Shown: positions 50,301-60,769 of the stretch, in pieces
Layout: the number at the start of each line of letters is the position of its first letter
Position numbering within the stretch: the stretch's first letter is position 1
Assembly (NCBI RefSeq): GCF_022458985.1
Contig: NC_061778.1
Span: 2,125,501 to 2,189,500, forward strand
Origin: Mugil cephalus
Taxonomy: Eukaryota; Chordata; Actinopteri; Mugiliformes; Mugilidae
Direction of reading: 5' to 3'
Length of the DNA: 64,000 bases
Translations under genes and position numbers: made by a program
Notes under the pieces: model-generated
The model's input: the letters and a program-made list of their open reading frames with translations, nothing else
Databases searched by the model: none
What the model was told of the DNA's origin: nothing

Positions 50301-51937
50301 TTTAACTGTATCCTAACTTTGATTCCTCCAGAACAAAACCACTTAGAGTGATTGTGACTTTTGTGATAGAAACTTCAGAGTCTTGGCTTTAAAAAGAAAC
50401 CGAGACCATGAATGAGCTCCAACATGTTCATGAACAGGGTTCAGTTTACTCTGAGTATGACCTAAAAAGGCTGGAATGATAAGAGGTTAATGGAGACTGT
50501 CATGTTTATATTCTTGTATATTTTGTGTATCCCTTACACACACATACATATATATATTAACACGTCATTATACTTTCTTTTTACCAGTTTTTCTACCTAT
50601 CTGACTGCAGTTCAAAAGCAAGTCGACAGCTATCAGGGTCTGAAGTGGCAGCAGCTGGATCAACAGCTGTAAAACTAATTAGAACTAAATGATGGAGCAA
50701 AGAGCATCTCTTACGAGAACAAGTCGAACCACTGTTGCTTGGTGACGGCCTCCTGTCTGAGCAGCTTGAGGACGATGGGTCGCATCAGATCCCACTTGTC
50801 CTCAAACTGCAGGGACCCCTTGTTCTGAAGAAGAGAGACGTGGGACAGGTCAGGGACGGGGGGAGGACGAGGACGAGGACGAGGAAGGAGACAAGAAGAA
50901 GGAAGGTTTTCAAACGCTACAACGACAGGATAGTCTCTAAACAGTTTTCCATTTTCAAGTTTTAAAAGACATATTTCTATTTGTTCTTACACCATATATT
51001 GTCACAAGATCATGTCTTTGTGTTTGTGTCTTTATAACAGACATTTAGTTTGAATGTTCTGATATTTTAAACATCCTGAATCAGCTGAATCTACCAACAG
51101 CAGGACTCATATATTAATTTACTTATTCCACAGGCAGCTTTTATATCCTTTGTAGTTATAAATATCAGTTATTCATTATTAGTTCACACATATAAAGATA
51201 TAATTCAGATAAGCACACAGAAAACGAATAAACGTGTTGTGCCAGGTGAAGTGGGGCGGGGCACCTGTCAAGAAGCTACAATTAGCCTCCGAAGCTACCT
51301 GTCCACTCATTAGCGACTGGTTATTTATTTTATCTAATCTAATTAAGCTCAGACAAAGATATTATTAATTAACTCCACACATCTGAGAGCCATAAACTGC
51401 TCCACCGGCCGGAAAAGACGTGTTATACGGGGCCTTTGTGGACAAAGTCGGTCCATTTGACAGTTTTATCCAGTCAAAACAAAAGCGCTAGCACGTTAGC
51501 AACGGTTACCCCCTAAAACAAATCGCTTTACGGTTCTGCTGTAAAGGGACGTCTTGTGTCGAAATGTGTTTTCCCAAACGAACCATGCCCCCCCCCCCCC
51601 CCCCCACACCCTCCAATGATCTCCAGTGCTGACTCGCGGGGGGGTTTATGTGGGTCGGTTCGGTTCTAGTTCAGAGTCCCAGAACCGGGGTGGTGGGGGC
51701 TATGTGTTCCAGGAGGAACAGACATCGGACTTCAACAACGACAGCGGTGGTAACTGAGACTTCAGACGTACCTATCTGTGCATTTATTCCATAAATTAAA
51801 ATATTAGTGCACATGCGTATAAACCGTAATGATGAGAACACATTTATGCACTAATATGGGCAATCGAAGCGTTTTCAAATACGGGAAATACGATATATTC
51901 AAGTGCTTCTTACCTTTAACAAATTAGACGTCGCCAT
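39636..51937 (-). CDS. cul5: Cullin-5, ubiquitin ligase scaffold, 19 coding exons
   Basis: CUL5 is the scaffold of ECS (elongin BC-CUL5-SOCS box) ubiquitin ligases with RBX2. Coding exons in transcript order are 51914-51937, 50715-50824, 48897-48996, 48581-48757, 47326-47467, 47075-47220, 46812-46892, 46437-46530, 46123-46253, 44957-45064, 44814-44878, 44607-44739, 44381-44512, 42871-42994, 41829-42004, 41590-41751, 41363-41481, 40847-40970 and 39636-39830. Every phase joins and the product has 780 residues, the human length. The first exon encodes only MATSNLLK. Cullin repeats fill the N-terminal half. The cullin homology domain contains ENMVEWLREVGMPADY and AVLFAWNQRP. The winged-helix tail carries the neddylation site IIQIMKMRK, where the Lys in IMKM falls at residue 724, as in human, and the end is DINTFLYMA. 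Sequence identity to human is very high. I cannot tell paralogue a from b. Confidence 0.97.
40360..40835 (+). repeat. Dispersed repeat family B, copy in a cul5 intron
   Basis: Starts near gggcggagccacgatatc and ends near a ggcttcacattagaggagca block. Internal blocks match the triple copy at 55950-57050 and the inverted copy at 33130-33495. It ends only about 12 bases before the exon edge at 40847, so the repeat abuts the splice donor. Confidence 0.75.
41090..41260. repeat. GAA/GTA-rich low-complexity tract
   Basis: Purine-rich run of gaagaag, gtagtag and aaaagga units within a cul5 intron. No coding role. Confidence 0.85.
42060..42725. repeat. A-rich minisatellite in a cul5 intron
   Basis: Units carrying gaataataaatttaataaaa, aaattagaaat and an acaagaaaaa/agaagaagaa segment repeat irregularly five or more times with a period of roughly 60-120 bases. 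It occupies most of the intron between the exons at 41829-42004 and 42871-42994. Confidence 0.85.
42995..44380 (-). other. cul5 intron without recognised elements
   Basis: Mixed sequence of 1.4 kb with an (AAT)n run at 44346-44372 immediately after the splice donor (sense) of the 44381-44512 exon. No exon or known repeat is recognised. Confidence 0.55.
45575..45840 (+). repeat. Dispersed repeat family A, copy 3
   Basis: Matches copies 1 and 2 block by block: tgttcatgaacatgttggag, CTCTGAAGTTTCTACC, GTCAGAATCTCTCTAAGTGG and CCTATAATGACTTTTATCAA. An A run of 17 bases is inserted in the middle. Confidence 0.75.
47279..47318. repeat. 11-bp tandem repeat GCGTTACGGTT beside a splice donor
   Basis: About three and a half units, CpG-containing, lie 3 bases from the GTGAG donor of the cul5 exon 47326-47467 (on the intron side). 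Confidence 0.85.
47690..48570 (-). other. cul5 intron, T-rich, no features
   Basis: Low-complexity AT-rich sequence with no exon or repeat that I can name. Confidence 0.5.
49030..50200 (-). other. cul5 intron without recognised elements
   Basis: AT-rich sequence. Nothing supports an exon. Confidence 0.5.
50215..50470 (-). repeat. Dispersed repeat family A, inverted copy 4
   Basis: The reverse complement aligns by eye with the copies at 17705 and 45575, including the tgttcatgaacagggttcag end and the GCAATATGTCATTTTCTTC block. It lies in cul5 intron 2. Confidence 0.75.
51588..51605. repeat. C18 homopolymer upstream of cul5 exon 2
   Basis: Eighteen consecutive C (G18 on the cul5 sense strand), in the first cul5 intron about 310 bases downstream of the short first coding exon. 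Confidence 0.95.
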
Positions 51938-51964
51938 GTTTCTTCAACTTATCACCTCGCAGAT

Positions 51965-51974
51965 TCTCGCGAGA
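51965..51974. promoter_or_regulatory. TCTCGCGAGA promoter element of cul5
   Basis: The perfect palindrome TCTCGCGAGA lies 28 bases upstream of the cul5 ATG. This sequence is a known CpG-promoter element of vertebrate housekeeping genes, bound by BANP when unmethylated. Its place in the 5' UTR or core promoter of cul5 is what would be expected. It could also act on the divergent slc35f2, 1.37 kb away, but that is speculative. Confidence 0.7.
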
Positions 51975-53341
51975 CAGGTAGTCGAGCCGGCACGGGATTT
52001 GGTAACTAAAATTAAAGTCATCATTTTATTTTTATTTTATTTATTTAAAACAATTCACTATTTCTGTTTAATTTATTTAATATTGTTTACTTATACCATT
52101 ATTATGACGATACCATTATCATTTTATTCATTGTCATTTTATTTTATTTACAACTCATGTTAAATAATTTTTTTCAAAATGTATTAACTCAACTCGTCAG
52201 TGTAACTTTGTGGCTTATTATTTGGATCTATCTCCGGATTCACATGCAGAATATTAATTGGGAACATGAGCTAAGTAAGTTAAATTTTGAATTTAACAGC
52301 AAAGATAAGTTGGTCGTTTCTTTGAGGTCGTCTCTTATTTTGCTTAATGTGCATAATATCCCACCATAGGAAGATAAATTTCATTTTTAATAAAGCTTCA
52401 ATAGAAGAAAGGATAGATGACAATAAAATCTGTGAGTAAATGACACACGTACCATTTTATGTATTTTAATTAAAATATATTCAGAATTTTGAGAAACACA
52501 CAAGTGAAATCGACCGAAATCACGTATATTTTCCAAACCTTAAAACATGTGCTAAGACTATTATTAATTAAAATGAAAAGTAAATGTGGAAGTACTCACA
52601 TCGTTTGCTTTAGCCCTGTTATAAAAATACTTGGGGAACTTATAAAATAAAGCTTGTGCAAAAAACATGTTCAAGGACCAATGAAGAAGTATTTCAATCC
52701 TTCACTTAAATAAATACACGAGTATCATCAGCAAAATGAATTAAATGTACTTTAAGTGGTCTGCAGAACAAATGGATGTTGATATTGATCATTTTTATTT
52801 ATTATTTTAGCTTTTATTGAAATTAAACCCTTATGAGATGTTTGAAAGTGAAATGTCCCATTTGTGATGGTGAAAAAAATAAAAAGGATTTTATACATTT
52901 ATACGACCTGTTTAATCTTTATAATATATGTGTTTTTATTTGCTATCTGAAAATCAACCTTCAACTATAATTGCTAGATAAGGAAGTGAGGTGTATATTA
53001 AATGAAAATACTCTTTAAAGTTGATTAAGATACTTAATTAGTTTCCACTGCAGTGATTTCCATGAGAAAAAAAACACAAACAAAAGCAAAGAAATGACGG
53101 CTCAGTTTTCCACCGACACACGTTCAATCAGCGGCGAAATCAAGAGGAATCTCCCAGAGAAGTTGACAACTTCTCTAAACCAATCTTTCATCATCTCCTC
53201 TTATCTTTGAGAAGTCGTTACTCGAAGACAGAGATGAGTTAAAGACTAATCTTTGGCCTTGGAGGCCGTTAATCATTCAGCTCAGTGAGAGTTAAAAGCA
53301 GCGTGGAGAACTCTTCCATCTTCCATCGCTGGTCAGGAAAC
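51975..53341. other. Divergent intergenic region between cul5 and slc35f2
   Basis: AT-rich for most of its length. Bases 52870-53075 hold a copy of dispersed repeat family D. A short GC-richer patch (53090-53340) before the slc35f2 ATG probably contains its promoter and 5' UTR. No TATA box is obvious. Confidence 0.5.
52870..53075 (+). repeat. Dispersed repeat family D, copy 1
   Basis: The string gtgtttttatttgctat followed by a GATAAGGAAGTGAGGTGT block and CACTGCAGTGATTTCCATGA closely matches 55160-55352 in slc35f2 intron 3. Confidence 0.7.
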
Positions 53342-56300
53342 ATGGCTGCGAAACAGACGGAGGATTCATCCGGAGACGTGAGCGGAGACGACCGGGACAG
53401 AGGGGGACTCATGGACAGACTCAGGACCTTCAAGGCCAAGGACGTTTTCACCTGGTGAGTGTGACAGAAATCAACTCTGTCTGGATCTTTGTTGACGCCT
53501 CGGCCCCTTTTTCAAACACTGGTGCTGTTACTTCAGTTATTTCAGGAGAGTTTAAGTGAAACAAGGATGAAAATGTGAAATTAAATGCACTAAAACTAAA
53601 GTAATGTTGACTAATAATGCATTTAAACTCTCCTGTGGGTTTGTTAATTAATCACAGGAATCACTGGATGAACTAAAACCAGTTTAAGTTTAATCTCTGG
53701 TTCTGAGTCTGTTTCACTGTTGTTCTCTGTGAATGAAGTCACTGATTAAACTCTACGTACAGATGAGCTGAATGTTCTGCATGAAAATGAATCAAAACAT
53801 TCAGTGTTAAAGAGAATAATAATAATAACAATAATAATAATAGTTGATGTTGATGATATAAACATGTAAAGAGAAAACAAATGGACATAATGACCATAAA
53901 TAACACAAAAATAAAAATAAACATAAAATGAAAATGACATATTCTATCTCTGAAAAGGACGTAGAGACTTATTTTATCCCACCACTTCTTAATAGATCAA
54001 TAATATTTGAATTCTACTACTAAAAAAATGAAAGAATAATATATTATTACTAGTTAACAATAAAATAAACTTAATAATAGTCTATAATTATTATTATATT
54101 ATACTATAATTTGATTAATATTACTACTAATAAAACAATAATAATATATTTTTAGTTTTTTTAGTAGTATTACTGATTTTATAATAATAAAATTGTGTTA
54201 TTAGTGTTCAGATATTATTGATCTATTAAGGGGTCGGATAAAATCAGTCTTTACTTCCTCCCACTCCTTTTCAGAGTTTTCTACACATCTGTCATTTTCA
54301 TTTTATGTTTATTTTTGTTTCGTGTTATTCATGTTCATTATGGCCATTCGCGTATAATTATTCTGTTTACGTGTTGGAACCAAACTAAACTAAAGTAAAC
54401 TGAAGTAAACTGAAGTAAACTGAACTAAACTAAACTAAACTAAACTAAACTAAACTAAACTAATCTAAACTGTCCCTCAGGCAGCTGGTGAAGACGCTGT
54501 CCATGGGTCAGGGCCTGGCGCTGCTCATCTGCGGGACGGCCATCACGTCTCAGTATCTGGCCACGAACTTCCACGTGAACACGCCGATGCTGCAGAGCGT
54601 CCTGAACTACCTGCTGCTGGGCGCCACCTACACCACCATGCTGCTCTGCAGGACAGGTGAGAGGATTCACGTGAATAAAAACGAACGGTGTTCGGCAGCT
54701 TCAGACTCTGCTCCTGTCACTCTGGTGGAAATAACTAAATAAATAAATGTCGGGTACTGAAGTTCAGGGGTGTCCCCCTTTAAAAACGTAGGGGATGGGA
54801 ATATTTTACAGATCCTGAAGAGGAGGGGGTGGAAGTACCTGCTGCTGGGGCTGGTGGACGTGGAGGCCAACTACTCCGTGGTTAAAGCGTATCAGTACAC
54901 CACCATCACCAGCGTACAGGTGAGCACACACCGTCTCACACGTGGCTTTTAGTTTTCAGGTGCTCTTTACATTTTTATTTTTTTCTCTGTGCTCATGAGA
55001 AGCATGAAAACATAAAGGAAACAGCAGCTTTAATAATAAATAAGACACCAGAAAAGAGTTGACACGTAACATAAAGATGCTTCACACATATATATAGAGC
55101 TTTAAAAACAACAAACCATCCTAATTTACGAGTCCTGAAGAAGGTTCAGACTTTACATTTATACCACCTTTAATCTTTATATAATTTTACAATACATTTT
55201 ATTGGCTTCATGTGTTTTTATTTGCTATATGAAAATTAACCATCAACCATAATTGTTAGATAAAGAAATGAGGTGTTTGTTAAATGGAAACACACTTTAA
55301 AGTTGATAAATGTACTTATTTAGTTGCTACTGCAGTGATTTCCATGAAAAAAAAAAGAAAAGAATAAGAAATATAATAATAAATAAAGCACCAGAAAAGA
55401 GTTGACACACAGGTTACAAAAAGATGCATCCGTCTGGGTGCAGAATGCAATAATATATAAGTTTTAAAAACAACAAACAACCCTTTATTCAAGTTATTTC
55501 AGTTGATTTATGAAGAAAATTCAGACTTTTGTGGCTCTAAATTTAAAAAATGTATTTTAAACTTGATATAACCTTGTGTCTACTTCACGTTTTAATTATA
55601 TTAAAGTATTTACCTGTAAATATATCTTCTTAATATAGGGTTAAAATAATTTGTTGAGTTTGTGTCCCTGCCTCCAGCTGCTGGACTGCTTCGTGATCCC
55701 GGTTCTGATGGTCCTGTCCTGGTGGGTCCTGAAGACGCGCTACCGGCCGGTCCACTACGTGTCCGTCTGCGTGTGTCTCCTGGGAGTCGGGGCCATGGTG
55801 GGGGCCGACCTGCTGGCGGGACGAGACCAGGGCTCCAGTAAGAACTTCTCTTAAAAACCAACGGGAATAACTAAACGCGTCTCCACTTCCGCTCATTGGA
55901 CAAACTGATGCTGTTTTCACGGGGACACGGGCGGCGCCATCTTTGGCTCAGATCAGTGAGGTCTGGGGGCGGAGCCACGATACTGATGCCCAACCCACAT
56001 TTCCTCCAGACTTATTAGTGTTTCCGTTTGATTAATACTACGCTCTGCTCCACCTCTGTCATGAAGTGGTTGGGGTCAAAAAACGAACTAAAACCAAAGA
56101 ATTGAGCTTGAACATCCATCAACATTATATTAACTACCTGAAATGACAGAAACCATCCTAAAAATATTTGATTATTTTGTATTTTAGTGTTTTTATTTCA
56201 GCCTGCTAACATAGAGGGGGTGGGGCTTATGACGTATACTGCAGCCAGACACTAGGGGGAGCTCTACTTGCTTTGGCTTCACTTTAGAGGAGCAGTTCCA

Positions 56301-59300
56301 TATTTATACAGTCTATGGTTTTAATTTTAATGAAAACTTAAAAAGTTCTGTATGACTCTCTCACATTTTCATTGAATTAATACTACACTCTCCTCTACTT
56401 CCTCCAGTTTCCATAGTGTCAAATAACGAACTAAAACAAAACGTATCCAATAAATTGCAATGAATCAGCCTTCATCAACATTATATTAACTACCTGAAAT
56501 GACAGAAACCATCCTAAAAATATTTTATTATTTTGTATTTTAGTGTTTTATTTCAGCCCGCTAACATAGAGGGGGTGGAGCTTATGACCTATACTGCAGC
56601 CAGACACTAGGGGGAGCTCTACTTGCTTTGGCTTCACTTTAGAGGAGCAGTTTCATATTTATACAGTCTATGGTTTTAATTTTAATGAAAACTTAAAAAG
56701 TTCTGTATGACTCTCTCACATTTTCATTGAATTAATACTATGCTCTCCTCTACTTCCTCCAGTTTCCATAGCGACAAATAACGAACTAAAACAAAACGTA
56801 TCCAATATATTGCAATAAATCAGATCAGCATTCGTCAACATTATATTAACTACCTAAGATTACAGAAACCATCCTTAAAAGAATCATTTGAGGTGTATTA
56901 TAGTGTTTTAGTTCGGCCCACTGACATGGAGGGGGTGGAGCCTATGACCTGTACTGCAGCCAGACACCAGGGGGAGCTCTACTAGCTTTGGCTTCACTTT
57001 AGATTAGCTGCTCCTCGTCCATCTTCATTTGAAGTCTATGGAGGAAACCTGCCAACATCTACAGTAAATCTGTTGATGTTTTGAGTCATTTTTGTGCAGA
57101 CGTCCTCTTCTTCCTTTGTTAGTTTTCCGGACGAACACCCACATTTGAACATCTCTCTGCTTTTCAGCCGCCAACATTTTACTGGGCGACGGTCTGGTGC
57201 TGCTCAGCGCGACCCTGTACGCGGTGTCGAACGTGTGTCAGGAATACACCGTGAAGAACCTGAGCAGGGTGGAGTTCCTGGGCATGGTCGGCCTCTTCGG
57301 CACCGTCATCAGCACCTTACAGATGTGAGTCGTGACTTTTTTTTATATTATTAAATTATTATTTAAAGTTTAAAGGCAGAAACGAAAAAGTGAAAGTTAA
57401 GTCAAAAACATTTTCTGATGTTTCTTGCAGAAGAACCTGGTTCTTCTCCAGATCCCTTGTGTCAGACTTCTGCTTTTACTTAGACTCAGATTAGACTTAA
57501 GTAAAATCAATTAAATCTAGTAAAATAAAAATAGTATGAGCAAAGAATTTACAGAATTAGCATATGAACAAATGTAAAGAAGTAGAGCCTGAAGCCTGTA
57601 TATTACACACATATGGTTTGAGTCCTGAATCGTTCAAAACAACCAATTTAGTTTTCATTCTAGTTTCTTTTTTCATAATAATCAACTTAATTTTTCATTT
57701 TTAAAAGTCTAAAACCAAACTACCTGGACGAGGCTCCGTCTGTATTACTGATGAATCCGGTGTCTTTTGCTTTTCTTTCTTCATGCAGGGTGATTCTGGA
57801 ACGAAACGACATCGCTGCCATTCAGTGGAGCTGGGAAGTCGGTCAGTGCTGCTCTCACACAGACTCTGAACCGATGCTTGAAACCAAATCCTTTTTTTAA
57901 AAGCACAAAACAATGAGACGTTTTCACGAACCTGAGCCCTCGGGGTCAAAATGTTGCACGAATTTGACTAAATAAAAACAGAACTAAATAAATACATAAA
58001 TAAATAGATTAACAGATAAATTACCAAAGAGGATCAGGGTCACTGAAAAAAAATCATCAAAATAAAAATCATTCGCTCTAACTACATTTTTTTTCAGTCG
58101 CCTTAATTCTCTTCTGTAATAAATAAATATACATTAAAAAAATGTTTTTTTTATAGAACTTTTTATGTATTTATTTCATTTTTTAATTAATAGATGACAA
58201 AAAACTCCACAATGAATTTTGGGGGATGACAACTTTCCCTTCAGAGTCGCTTAAAGAAACGACTTAAAAAGCGAAAGATGAAATACTTAAGACTTCAAAC
58301 ATTCTCGAGAGGAAAATAGATGAAAAAGTAAATGAACTCAGGATAAAAGAAACATAACAGTCAAGTGTCATAAGTCTGGATTTGCACTATTCAGGCTACA
58401 CCGTGAATATCCTGAATAATAAGTATTTAGAAATGACGTGATAATAAGTACAATATATCCACTAAATGAACACATATGAACTAAGAGCTGCCGGTGTCTC
58501 CTCCTCTCAGCGCTGCTGTTCTCGGCCTACGCCCTCTGCATGTTCTCCCTGTACAGCTTCATGCCCGTGGTGATAAAACTCAGCAGCGCCACCTCGGTCA
58601 ACCTCTCGCTGCTCACCGCCGACCTGTTCAGCCTCTTCTGTGGCATCTTCCTCTTCCAGTACAACGTGAGTGATTTATTATTATCATTATAAACCCACTG
58701 ATCTTCTCTTTAGCTGCGCAGGTGAATAAGTGATAAATCCTCCTGCTGCTGATTCAGCCGTGTTTTTATTTTGGAGGTCGGTAGAAAATAAAAACACGTC
58801 ATGAAGCGGAGGCTTGTACATTAGAATACACTCATTTTGACCAGTGCACCTAATATTCTGGTAATTAAATGTGTATCTCAGTTCTGCAGATGTTGTGTTC
58901 ATAGAGCCACAGTCAAAGGGAAGAGGAATGTTAATTAAATTATGTTTATACTGATTTATTTTTAATCTATTTTATACATTACATGTATATAGTGTATATA
59001 TAGATACACAGTGTATTTATGTGTGAGGTTATGTAAGTGAAGGTATGAAGGTTATATAGTAAATGGCCAAAATGTTTAAGTTGTTGTTTTTTATATTTAG
59101 GATTTAATTCTGTTCAAAATAAAGATCTTCATCTTCATCCTCCTCCTCATCATCAAAGCGCTGCACATAGGTAGAATAATACATCATATATATATAAAAA
59201 AGAGTTGAAAGCCAAGGAATAAAAATGAGTTTTAAGACAAGTTTTAAAAACCCTCTGCAGCTGGAAATATTCCCAGGACACGTTCAGCTGTAGATAATAA

Positions 59301-60388
59301 CCTCATGGTTTATCTCCTCTGGGTCAGCGCAACCTGCTGATTAGTGTTAATCAATAATTATAATGTAATATAAGGTTAAAGTGTAATCTCACGCAGCCTG
59401 ATGTAACTGCATTCGGTCACCACACAGAGACTAAATATTCATGTTCTCATATTCATGTTATAGTAATTTATACTTTCATCATGTGCATCTTTAATTTTTT
59501 TCCCAAATGTGACTGTAAACACAGACTCTTTACAGGATTAGACTAGGTTTCATTTATTTATTAGTGATTTATATTATTAATTAATTAATTTATATAATTT
59601 ATATAACTATTTATATTACAATATATAACTTATTAATTAATACATTTTATTTATTTATTTTTAGATAGATAGATCTACATTGTGTGTAATAATATACCTT
59701 AACTTTTTATAGTGTAAAATTTAATTTATAAAAAAAAGTGTAAAACAAAAAGACAGATACTCAGAACTAGAAAGTGACAAGCAAAACAAAAATAGATAAT
59801 TACAGAATAAATTATCACAGCCAATGAAAACATCTAAAAGTAATTCAGAAAAAACATAGAAAATTCATCTCGAACATGAAGGAACACAAGTTTTTTCACA
59901 ATATGTGTGTTAAACACAAACCAACTCTTTGTTTTGTTCAAGTGGAGAAAAGAAGAAACAAACGTTTATCACATTTATTCCATTTTCTTTTTTACATCAG
60001 GAAGTAAATTTCCCTACATGTGGGAGATTTAATCTTGAATTGACACGTTCTGTTTTATCCGTAATAATAATAATAATAATAATAATAACAATAATAATAC
60101 TAATGTCTCTGGTCTCAGTTCTCTGGTCTCTACCTGGTTTCCCTGGTGATCATCCTCATCGGCTTCATCACCTTCAACGCCGTCCGGACGCCGGACGACC
60201 CCACGGACGCCGACGCCTCCTCCTCCTCCTCCTCCTCCTCCTCCTCCTCCTCCGCCATCTGTGAGGACGGTTGCTATGACAACCCTGTGGCCACTCAGAC
60301 GGACGTCCCCAAACAGGAAGTGGCTGTGACCGTCACCGACGCGGAGGAGGACGAGGAGGACGTCGTTGGTCTCGGCACTAAAATGTGA
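53342..60388 (+). CDS. slc35f2: Solute carrier family 35 member F2, 8 coding exons
   Basis: SLC35F2 is a multi-pass membrane transporter of the drug/metabolite transporter superfamily; the human protein imports the drug YM155 and has been reported to carry queuine/queuosine. Coding exons are 53342-53454, 54481-54656, 54792-54919, 55678-55837, 57168-57324, 57789-57841, 58511-58665 and 60119-60388. All phases join, giving 403 residues (human 374). About ten hydrophobic helices are present. Conserved stretches are [91 protein letters not shown] and [13 protein letters not shown]. The last exon adds a species-specific cytoplasmic tail with a run of 12 Ser encoded by a TCC microsatellite, then an acidic segment. 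The gene shares a 3' end region with the convergent rhbdd1. Confidence 0.96.
54385..54472 (+). repeat. (CTAAA)n / (GTAAACTGAA)n repeat before an slc35f2 splice acceptor
   Basis: A pentamer repeat ending eight bases before the CAG acceptor of the exon at 54481. Many units read CTAAAC, close to the vertebrate branch-point consensus. Confidence 0.9.
55040..55510 (+). repeat. Tandem duplication with dispersed repeat family D
   Basis: The string caccagaaaagagttgacac occurs at 55047 and 55389 (spacing 342), each followed by an aaaaacaacaaac segment. Between them, 55160-55352 is the second copy of family D. The arrangement suggests insertion plus tandem duplication in slc35f2 intron 3. Confidence 0.7.
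55950..57050 (+). repeat. Three tandem copies of dispersed repeat family B
   Basis: The block TAGGGGGAGCTCTACTTGC recurs at about 56251, 56606 and 56966 (spacing 355 and 360), each preceded by CTAACATAGAGGGGGTGG-like and ttatattaactacct blocks and followed by tttatacagtctatgg or similar. Units 2 and 3 are more alike than either is to unit 1. The array fills slc35f2 intron 4. Confidence 0.85.
57850..58505 (+). other. slc35f2 intron 6, no recognised features
   Basis: AT-rich, with no exon or repeat that I can name. Confidence 0.5.
58670..60115 (+). other. slc35f2 intron 7, AT-rich
   Basis: Low-complexity AT-rich sequence. An (AAT)n run at 60062-60100 comes just before the acceptor of the last exon. 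Confidence 0.55.
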
Positions 60389-60435
60389 AGAACGAATCCG
60401 TCGTCTGTCGTCGTCGTGTCTGTTTGTGTATTTTT

Positions 60436-60455
60436 AATAAACACGTTTATTTATT
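60436..60455. terminator. Facing poly(A) signals of slc35f2 and rhbdd1
   Basis: AATAAA at 60436-60441 on the plus strand lies 48 bases after the slc35f2 stop. On the minus strand AATAAA occurs at 60446-60451 and 60450-60455, about 315 bases after the favoured rhbdd1 stop. The hexamers sit within a 20-base segment, so the two convergent transcripts would overlap at their ends. Confidence 0.65.
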
Positions 60456-60599
60456 GAGTTTTGCTTGTACACAATGATACAAAGTAAAAAATAAAATAAT
60501 ACAGAAACGAAGACGACGTCTCCACACGAGTCCCCGACCACAACGAGAGGCCTGATCTGAGCCACCATGTGGTCAGTAGGATATATCAGCTGCTGTGTC

Positions 60600-60690
60600 T
60601 CCCTGGAGGGAGGGAGGGAGGGAGGAGGGAGGGAGGAAGGAAGGGAGGGAGGGAAGGAAGGGAGGGAGGGAGGGAGGGAGGGAGGGCTTG
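60600..60690. repeat. (GGGA)n / (GGAA)n tract in the rhbdd1 3' UTR
   Basis: About 85 bases of GGGA and GGAA units, with a second GGAA run at 61038-61070 in the adjoining intron. Confidence 0.9.
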
Positions 60691-60769
60691 AGACAGAGGA
60701 TGGGATCTGGGCTCAGATGCAAAAGTTTAACTGAGAGAAACATTAAATCGCAGAGGAGATAAAACGTCT

